Assembly (NCBI GenBank): GCA_015222355.1
Contig: JADFVC010000128.1
Coordinates: 1 to 5,591, forward strand
Length of the DNA stretch: 5,591 bases
Reading direction: 5' to 3'
Source of the DNA: Chloroflexota bacterium
GTDB lineage: Bacteria > Desulfobacterota > Desulfuromonadia > Desulfuromonadales > Geopsychrobacteraceae
The position numbers were made by a program, and so were the translations under genes. Below the pieces are notes generated by a model. The model was given only the letters and a program-made list of their open reading frames with translations. It had not been told where the DNA came from and did not search any database. Shown piece by piece: positions 1 through 4,550 of this stretch (the stretch's first letter is position 1; every line of letters begins with the position of its first letter).

Positions 1-29
1 CCACCAATACTTAATACTGCTGCAAGCAT
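1..29 (-). CDS. rnfB: Rnf complex subunit RnfB, N-terminal fragment
   Basis: Only the first nine codons and two bases of a tenth lie in the window; the gene continues past the left edge. They read MLAAVLSIG on the minus strand, a hydrophobic start that fits the N-terminal membrane anchor of RnfB, the iron-sulfur subunit that passes electrons from ferredoxin into the Rnf complex. The ATG (27-29) is preceded by a GGAG ribosome site (CTCC at 41-44 on the plus strand) at a spacing of about 11 bases. It lies 57 bases downstream of rnfA in the same direction, and rnfA-rnfB adjacency is the norm in rnf operons. The call rests mainly on this context and on the anchor-like start, since the Fe-S domains are outside the window. 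Confidence 0.72.
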
Positions 30-49
30 TATTTTATGTTCTCCGAAAA

Positions 50-69
50 GGATCGGGCGGGGCCGATCC
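50..69 (-). other. Terminator-like hairpin between rnfA and rnfB
   Basis: A perfect 7-bp inverted repeat (GGATCGG 50-56, CCGATCC 63-69) encloses a 6-base GC loop in the 57-base gap between rnfA and rnfB. Read in the direction of transcription, the stem is followed by TTTT and then by the GGAG ribosome site of rnfB. The short T tract argues for a partial terminator, an attenuator or an mRNA-stability hairpin rather than a full stop. It could set a lower level of rnfB and later genes relative to rnfA. The hairpin is seen directly; its role is inferred. Confidence 0.5.
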
Positions 70-86
70 CTGAAATCTTTAACTTC

Positions 87-668
87 TCAGCCTTTGACGA
101 GCCCGGCAAAACCCATGAATGCCAGTGACAGCAGGCCGGCAGTAACCAAAGCAACCGCGGTCCCACGAAAACTCTTCGGCACCGGACAGAGGTCGATTCG
201 CTCACGCAGCCCGGCGAACAGTACCATCGCCAGGGTGAAACCGAGCCCGGCTCCCAGGGCAAATACCACCGATTCGATAAAGCTGTAGCTCTTTTGGATG
301 TTCAGCACTGCGACACCGAGTACGGCGCAGTTGGTGGTAATCAGCGGCAGGAAAATGCCCAGTGATTGGTAGAGGACCGGACTGGTTTTCTGAATCACCA
401 TCTCCACCAGCTGTACCAGTGATGCGATGACGAGGATAAAGGCGATGGTTTGCAGGTATTCAATACCGAAGGGGATCAGCACCAGGTACTGGATAAACCA
501 GGTAACGACCGAAGCCACAGTCATGACAAAGATAACGGCCATTCCCATACCGAGCGCCGTTTCAACTTTTTTCGACACGCCCAGAAAAGGACAAATGCCG
601 AGAAACCGCGCCAGGACAAAGTTGTTGACAAAAACCGCACTGATCAGAATCAGCAAAAGCTCAACCAT
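87..668 (-). CDS. rnfA: Rnf electron transport complex subunit RnfA (RsxA)
   Basis: RnfA is an integral membrane subunit of the Rnf complex, which moves electrons between reduced ferredoxin and NAD and couples this to Na+ or H+ transport across the inner membrane. The 193-residue protein has the same length as E. coli RsxA and keeps its hallmarks. The N-terminal helix contains VNNFVL, followed by [11 protein letters not shown] with Cys26. A central segment [19 protein letters not shown] carries Cys114, and the C terminus ends GFAGLVKG. About six hydrophobic helices are visible. The paired RnfA/RnfE cysteines are known to hold an Fe-S cluster within the membrane. The frame is open for 23 more codons upstream (to 737), but MVELLLIL at 668 is preferred. 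It matches the family N terminus, it has GGGAG six bases upstream (CTCCC, 675-679), and the longer start would overlap the -35 box. rnfB follows on the same strand. Confidence 0.96.
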   Translation of the reverse strand: MVELLLILISAVFVNNFVLARFLGICPFLGVSKKVETALGMGMAVIFVMTVASVVTWFIQYLVLIPFGIEYLQTIAFILVIASLVQLVEMVIQKTSPVLYQSLGIFLPLITTNCAVLGVAVLNIQKSYSFIESVVFALGAGLGFTLAMVLFAGLRERIDLCPVPKSFRGTAVALVTAGLLSLAFMGFAGLVKG

Positions 669-708
669 GAAGCACTCCCAAGACCCATGTAAATGGTAAG
701 ACCACTTG

Positions 709-737
709 TTTTTAATAGAGGCGAGATTATTTGTCAA
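709..737 (-). promoter_or_regulatory. Sigma70-type promoter of rnfA
   Basis: On the minus strand there is a perfect TTGACA -35 box (plus-strand TGTCAA, 732-737). A 17-base spacer and a TAAAAA -10 box (plus-strand TTTTTA, 709-714; four of six consensus bases) follow. Transcription would start near 702, giving a leader of roughly 35 bases before the rnfA ATG at 668, with GGGAG in that leader. This implies that rnfA heads its transcript. The match is by eye; the start point is not measured. Confidence 0.65.
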
Positions 738-805
738 ATGATTTGTTTATTAGCGAGATAGGAAAATATTCAATTCTAGAATCTCTCAGAGATGCTTGGA
801 ATCTC
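721..805. promoter_or_regulatory. Cluster of GAGAT/ATCTC motifs at the rnfA promoter (possible operators)
   Basis: GCGAGAT occurs at 721-727, inside the -10/-35 spacer of the rnfA promoter, and again at 753-759, just upstream of its -35 box. The two copies are 32 bases apart, close to three helical turns. Further copies of the core follow: ATCTCT-C-AGAGAT is a perfect 13-base palindrome at 781-793, and GAATCTC is directly repeated at 779-785 and 799-805, 20 bases apart. Five GAGAT/ATCTC cores within 85 bases upstream of a promoter suggest binding sites for a regulator. The repeats are certain; the regulatory role is a guess and no known operator consensus was recognised. Confidence 0.3.
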
Positions 806-990
806 ATTTCCCTGAAGCGGCAGATTTCAACAATCATAGGACACCCTCCAAGTGCCCGCTCAGGCAGGTTCGGGGAGTGGTGTAACTCTAAACTTCAAGT
901 TTTAAAAGATAAGACCCGGAGATCTGCTAAAATGGTTTTTCTGGTTATCCGCTTCGCTCCAGTAGACTCCACTGCAAAAGCAAATATTGA
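806..990. other. Non-coding intergenic stretch, no gene seen
   Basis: An open frame starting at 731 crosses this part on the plus strand (99 codons). It starts inside the rnfA -35 box, has no ribosome site, resembles no family I know and ends inside the repeat element, so it is not called. The only structure of note is a 13-base palindrome AAACTT-C-AAGTTT at 890-902, with the same six-one-six layout and central C as the one at 781-793. No tRNA, terminator or confident promoter was recognised. Confidence 0.5.
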
Positions 991-1194
991 CCACGGACCC
1001 ACACGGACAGGGGCGGGACGTAAAAGCTGAAACCAGAGAAGCTTATAACCCGTCTCACGCCCGTTCGCTCTGCTCACTTGAGACACAGAGAACACGGAAG
1101 AAGACCATAAGACTTGGGGGAAGATCGGCCTTTCTCTGCGGCCTCCGTGGCTGTACGTGAGATAAGGTCTGCAGTTGTCCGTGTGTGTCCGTGG
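991..1194. repeat. Nested inverted-repeat element with CACGGA units (dispersed-repeat or MITE-like)
   Basis: The ends are a 20-base inverted repeat matching at 18 of 20 positions: CCACGGACCCACACGGACAG at 991-1010 and the reverse complement of CCACGGACACACACGGACAA at 1175-1194. CACGGA occurs three times in the left half (992, 1002, 1093). Its complement TCCGTG occurs three times in the right half (1144, 1178, 1188). The outer pair in each half is spaced exactly 10 bases apart, so the whole element is nearly symmetric. A smaller inverted repeat, GTCTCA (1052-1057) with TGAGAC (1079-1084), lies inside. No credible protein is encoded. CACGGA- and CACAGAGA-rich intergenic repeats of this style are, from general knowledge, scattered in genomes of desulfuromonads and some other groups. 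Copy number here cannot be judged. No clear target-site duplication was found. Confidence 0.6.
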
Positions 1195-1446
1195 CTAAAG
1201 CGGTTTTTTTGGTTTCGTTTTCCTTCCGGCCAATCAGAGCCCAACTTGAGGAAAGTAGACAACCAGAATGGTTTTTTTAAAAATTCCGGGTCTTTTTGTG
1301 CCTTTATCAAAAACTCACCTGAGTCTGGTGTTATTGTTGAGCAAGTCTCCTGAGCGGGGATCTGTGCCTGAATGCCCGGATCAGGGTCTATGGTGAGTGG
1401 CGGGCTGACGGCAGCAGCGATTATAGCGGAAAGGAATTCACGCGAG
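1195..1446. other. Leader region of ppk1, no confident promoter
   Basis: This stretch between the repeat element and the chosen ppk1 start is rich in T tracts (seven Ts at 1204-1210 and seven at 1272-1278, the latter followed by five As). I found no convincing -35/-10 pair and no pho box (CTGTCAT-like direct repeats), although ppk genes are phosphate-controlled in several bacteria. The last 75 bases, from an ATG at 1372, are open in the ppk1 frame and could be an N-terminal extension; see the ppk1 entry. Confidence 0.4.
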
Positions 1447-3624
1447 ATGGCGAAAGAGATTCGTTCTCTGAATGCAGATTTTGATCTGAATGACCCGAGT
1501 CTCTATCTCAACCGGGAACTCAGCTGGCTGGAGTTCAACAAACGAGTTTTGCATCAGGCTGCTGATCGCAAGACGCCGCTGCTCGAGCGCGTCAAGTTTC
1601 TGGCCATTGCCGGTTCGAATATGGACGAGTTCTTCATGAAGCGGATCGGCGGCTTCAAGCAACTCATTGCCGCCAATGTTCAGAAACCAACCGTTGATGG
1701 GCGTACCCCGCAGCAGCAGATCGATGAGTGTTTTGCGGTGGTTCGCGAATATCTGGATGAAAAAGAGCGGGCTATTGCGGACATTTTTACCGAGCTGAAA
1801 AAGGTTGGGATTGAGATTCTGGCCTATGATGAATTGTCCGCGCAGGAAGAGGAAGAATTGCGGGATTATTTTTACGACAACATTTTTCCGCTGATCACGC
1901 CGCAGTCGGTCGGCCCGGCCCATCCCTTTCCTTTTATCTCTAATCTGTCCCTGAATCTGCTGGTCACCTTGCGTTATCCCGGCGAAAAGGAAGGTTCGCT
2001 GGCCCGGGTCAAGGTGCCGGTCGGTGCCGGGGTCAACCGTTTTCAACGGGTTGGCAACGGGAACCGGTTTGTCCTGCTCGAAGAGGTGTTGGAGAATAAT
2101 CTTGACCTGCTGTTTCCGGGGATGGAAATTCTCAGCTGCGAACTGTTTCGCGTGACCCGCAACGCCAACACCAGTAAGGAGGAAGAACACGCCGATGACC
2201 TGATGGCAATGATCGAAACCACCTTGCGTCATCGCAAGTTTGCACCGATTGTGCGTTTACAGGTCAAGCCGGATATCGCCCCTTTGCTTCGTGGGCGTCT
2301 GGCGGCAGACCTGGGTCTGGACGAAGAACAGGATGTTTTCGCCACAGCAGGGATGTTCGGTCTGTGTGACCTTTGGGAACTTTACCGATTGGAGTGCCCG
2401 GAACTGAAAATTGCCCCTCATCACCCGATTGATCATCCATTGTTGATCAAGGAACGGAACATTTTTCACACCATCCGTGATCACCGGGCGATTTTACTGC
2501 AGCACCCCTACGAATCCTTCGCCTCCTCGGTGGGGCGTTTTCTCTATGAGGCGGCTACTGATCCGAAGGTGCGTGGGATTAAGATGATTCTTTACCGCAC
2601 CGCCCCCGACAGCGAGATTATCAAGTTCCTGATTCGTGCTGCGCAGAACGGTAAACAGGTCGCGGTCGTTGTTGAGTTGAAAGCCAGCTTTGACGAGCAA
2701 GCCAATATCAAGTTGGCCAGCCGTATGGAAGAGGCGGGCATCCATGTCACTTACGGGGTGGTCGGGCTGAAAACCCATGCCAAGGTGATCCTGGTGCTTC
2801 GCCAGGATTTCAAGGGGCTGAGGCGCTACGTGCACATCGGCACCGGCAACTATCACCCGGTGACCGCGCGACTCTATTCTGATTTGGGAATATTTCTTTA
2901 CGATAAAGAGATTGGTCGGGATGCAACCGAACTGTTTAATTACCTGACGACCGGTTTTACTCCCAAGCGCAGCTATACGCAGCTGTTGCCAGCCCCGAAA
3001 ATTCTCAAAAAAGCGCTGCTGGATAAGATCGACCGCGAAATTGGCCAACACTCTGCTGAAACGCCCGCTTTGATCCGGTTTAAAATGAATGCTCTGGAGG
3101 ATGTCGATATAGTCAAGGCGCTTTACCGTGCCTCCCAGGCCGGGGTTAAGGTCGAGCTGCTGGTGCGTGACAGCTGCCGCATTCGTCCCGGGATTCCCGG
3201 ATTGTCGGAAAATATCCGGGTGATTTCAATTGTCGGACAATTCCTGGAACATGCGCGGGTCTTCTATTTTCAGAATGGTGGCGATGAAGAATTTCTGATC
3301 GGTTCAGCGGATGCCATGAAACGGAACCTGGAACATCGGGTGGAAACCCTGGTGCCGATTCCTAACGAAAGCATGCACGAGCAGGTGCGGGAATTTCTCG
3401 ATCTGCAGCTGAATGATCAGGTCAGTGCCTGGGAGCTACAGTCGGATGGCAGTTACCGGTTGGTCAATCCGGAGGCGCGCAAGGGAGCGGAAGGGTGTCA
3501 GGAAAAACTGATCAAGCTGGCAGAGAAACGTCAGCACGAAGTGCGGCGCCTGCGTAAGCGGAAATCGCGCCAGGCCGGGGAGCCCGAGAGGCAGTTTTCA
3601 TGGATAGTTCGACAGCCTCCTTGA
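1447..3624 (+). CDS. ppk1: Polyphosphate kinase (PPK1 family)
   Basis: PPK1 reversibly transfers the gamma-phosphate of ATP onto polyphosphate through a phosphohistidine. Starting at 1447 the protein has 725 residues, near the family's 690-720. Domains follow E. coli PPK: N domain with YLNRELSWLEFN and SNMDEF (ATP-contacting Asn58), H domain to about residue 330, then the two phospholipase-D-like domains C1 and C2. Conserved catalytic residues are present: Arg384 in LYRTAPDS, the phosphorylated His444 in GLKTHAK, Tyr477 in ARLYSD, Arg574 in LLVRDSC and His602 in FLEHARV. One is missing: E. coli Arg405 (ARFDE) is Ser414 here (KASFDE, codon AGC at 2686-2688). The C terminus carries a basic tail (RRLRKRKSR). 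The frame opens at 1372 (750 residues). I prefer 1447 because it has AAGGA 11 bases upstream and leaves a family-like N terminus. An ATG at 1390 is also possible. The gene is divergent from rnfA and 146 bases before rplU, with no terminator seen after it. Confidence 0.95.
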   Translation: MAKEIRSLNADFDLNDPSLYLNRELSWLEFNKRVLHQAADRKTPLLERVKFLAIAGSNMDEFFMKRIGGFKQLIAANVQKPTVDGRTPQQQIDECFAVVREYLDEKERAIADIFTELKKVGIEILAYDELSAQEEEELRDYFYDNIFPLITPQSVGPAHPFPFISNLSLNLLVTLRYPGEKEGSLARVKVPVGAGVNRFQRVGNGNRFVLLEEVLENNLDLLFPGMEILSCELFRVTRNANTSKEEEHADDLMAMIETTLRHRKFAPIVRLQVKPDIAPLLRGRLAADLGLDEEQDVFATAGMFGLCDLWELYRLECPELKIAPHHPIDHPLLIKERNIFHTIRDHRAILLQHPYESFASSVGRFLYEAATDPKVRGIKMILYRTAPDSEIIKFLIRAAQNGKQVAVVVELKASFDEQANIKLASRMEEAGIHVTYGVVGLKTHAKVILVLRQDFKGLRRYVHIGTGNYHPVTARLYSDLGIFLYDKEIGRDATELFNYLTTGFTPKRSYTQLLPAPKILKKALLDKIDREIGQHSAETPALIRFKMNALEDVDIVKALYRASQAGVKVELLVRDSCRIRPGIPGLSENIRVISIVGQFLEHARVFYFQNGGDEEFLIGSADAMKRNLEHRVETLVPIPNESMHEQVREFLDLQLNDQVSAWELQSDGSYRLVNPEARKGAEGCQEKLIKLAEKRQHEVRRLRKRKSRQAGEPERQFSWIVRQPP

Positions 3625-3678
3625 GTTGCTCAATCGCTAATTTCTCCGAAAGAGAACATCGGGTGTCAGGTTTTTCCC

Positions 3679-3707
3679 TTGACAGTTATGCTGCCGGTGG
3701 CTACAGT
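3679..3707 (+). promoter_or_regulatory. Sigma70-type promoter of rplU-rpmA
   Basis: A perfect TTGACA (3679-3684) is followed by a 17-base spacer and TACAGT (3702-3707; four of six -10 consensus bases). Transcription would start near 3714, leaving a leader of about 57 bases. A small palindrome CGCCG-TTG-CGGCG (3709-3721), extendable by ACAG/CTGT across a two-base bulge, sits at the expected start point. Its first half would be missing from the transcript, so it is more likely a DNA-level feature or chance than an RNA leader structure. The position fits a strong promoter for ribosomal protein genes. Confidence 0.7.
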
Positions 3708-3770
3708 ACGCCGTTGCGGCGCTGTTTCTGCGTCTGCAGTTTGTCAATTTGTCGATAGGAGATAGTAACA

Positions 3771-4079
3771 ATGTATGCGGTGATCAAGACCGGAGGAAAA
3801 CAGTACAAAGTTTCCGAAGGCGACCTGCTCAAGGTCGAAAAGATCGACGGCGCAGTCGGTGAGACTGTCGAACTCGATCAAGTCCTCATGGTCGGTGGCG
3901 CAGAGGTTAAACTCGGAACACCTCTCGTACCAGGTGCCAAAGTCAAGGCACAGATCGTTGCCCAGGAAAAAGACAAGAAGATTCTTGTCTTCAAATCCAA
4001 GCGGCGCAAAGGGTACCGTAAAAAATACGGCCACCGTCAACCCATTACCCGACTCAAAGTCGCGGCAATCGAAGCTTAA
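3771..4079 (+). CDS. rplU: 50S ribosomal protein L21
   Basis: L21 binds 23S rRNA in the large ribosomal subunit. The 102-residue product has the standard bacterial length and begins [18 protein letters not shown], the family's typical N terminus. It ends with the L21 signature region: [18 protein letters not shown] (residues about 74-91), basic and containing GHRQ, followed by a threonine and the final beta strand. The start has AGGAG nine bases upstream. It is the first gene after the promoter at 3679-3707 and is followed 12 bases later by rpmA; the pair is a near-universal bacterial operon. Its stop codon TAA is the first part of rpmA's ribosome site, which suggests that the two are translationally coupled. 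Confidence 0.98.
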   Translation: MYAVIKTGGKQYKVSEGDLLKVEKIDGAVGETVELDQVLMVGGAEVKLGTPLVPGAKVKAQIVAQEKDKKILVFKSKRRKGYRKKYGHRQPITRLKVAAIEA

Positions 4080-4091
4080 GGAGGCGATCTC

Positions 4092-4346
4092 ATGGCTCAT
4101 AAGAAAGCTGCCGGTAGTTCCAGGAACGGTCGCGACAGTGCGGGCAAACGGCTCGGGGTCAAGCGTTTCGGAGGTCAGGAAGTGACCGCCGGTTCCATTC
4201 TGGTCCGCCAGCGCGGCACTACTTTTCACCCCGGCAACAACGTCGGTTGCGGCAAGGACTACACCCTGTTCGCGCTGGTTGATGGCGTGGTCAAGTTTGA
4301 AGTCAAGGCCAAGGGGCGTAAGCAGATCAGCGTTTACACTGCCTGA
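4092..4346 (+). CDS. rpmA: 50S ribosomal protein L27
   Basis: L27 sits at the peptidyl-transferase centre, where its N-terminal tail reaches towards the P-site tRNA. The 84-residue product begins [16 protein letters not shown] and continues with [12 protein letters not shown] and [15 protein letters not shown], all diagnostic of the family. The N terminus is the mature type seen in Proteobacteria, without the cleavable extension known from Firmicutes. The ribosome site TAAGGAGG (4077-4084) is a perfect Shine-Dalgarno sequence seven bases before ATG and includes the rplU stop codon. A strong terminator follows 21 bases after the stop. Confidence 0.98.
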   Translation: MAHKKAAGSSRNGRDSAGKRLGVKRFGGQEVTAGSILVRQRGTTFHPGNNVGCGKDYTLFALVDGVVKFEVKAKGRKQISVYTA

Positions 4347-4367
4347 TCAGCTCCTGCCCAGGAACTC

Positions 4368-4407
4368 AAAAAAACCCGGTGCTGCTAATGTGGCCACCGG
4401 GTTTTTT
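4368..4407 (+). terminator. Intrinsic terminator after rpmA
   Basis: The stem CCCGGTG (4375-4381) pairs perfectly with CACCGGG (4395-4401) around a 13-base loop. A run of seven As precedes the stem and six Ts follow it, and these can extend the helix. This is a textbook Rho-independent terminator ending the rplU-rpmA transcript. Because the A tract is on the other side, it could also work in the opposite direction, although no minus-strand gene points into it. Confidence 0.9.
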
Positions 4408-4550
4408 CCTTTGTGGCAAGGCGATTCGTTGCTGCGTTACGCTCAGTATCCAATTTAAAGTTATGGCGACTCCGCCTCGCCCTGAAATGCCTGCAAGTCT
4501 TGCCGCAGATTCTCTTTGCAGTTGGGGTATAGCGGTCTAGGAAAAAAGCT
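4408..4550 (+). other. Untranslated region between the rpmA terminator and obgE
   Basis: This region should hold whatever promoter drives obgE if the upstream terminator is efficient. I see only weak candidates: TTGCTG (4429-4434) with AATTTA 17 bases later (4452-4457), and TATAGC (4528-4533) without a well-spaced -35 box. Two small inverted repeats are present: GGCGA/TCGCC (4465-4469, 4477-4481) and CTGCAA/TTGCAG (4491-4496, 4516-4521). Either could form in a leader RNA. No open frame here looks real. Confidence 0.4.

Noticed and set aside
731..1030. 99-codon plus-strand open frame in the rnfA-ppk1 gap
   Set aside because: Its ATG is inside the rnfA -35 box, it has no ribosome site, its protein resembles no family I know and it ends within the inverted-repeat element.
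991..1194. CRISPR array suggested by repeated CACGGA units
   Set aside because: The units are only 6-10 bases, are arranged as inverted halves rather than direct repeats, and have no uniform spacers.
1195..1446. Possible pho box or PhoB-controlled promoter before ppk1
   Set aside because: No CTGTCAT-like direct repeats with 11-base periodicity are present, so phosphate control cannot be claimed from the sequence.
1438..2232. 264-codon minus-strand open frame opposite ppk1
   Set aside because: It lies wholly against the well-supported ppk1 gene; its composition is that of an antisense shadow, with no recognisable domain or ribosome site.
2494..3051. 185-codon minus-strand open frame opposite ppk1
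   Set aside because: Antisense shadow of the conserved PPK1 catalytic domain with no family resemblance.
3709..3721. Ribosomal-protein-binding leader RNA before rplU
   Set aside because: The hairpin starts upstream of the predicted transcription start, so half of the stem would not be in the mRNA.
3744..4229. 161-codon minus-strand open frame across rplU and rpmA
   Set aside because: It overlaps two certain ribosomal protein genes in antisense and has no independent support.
4413..4436. Sigma54-like promoter (TGGCA...TTGCTG) before obgE
   Set aside because: The GG and GC elements are 14 bases apart instead of the required 10.
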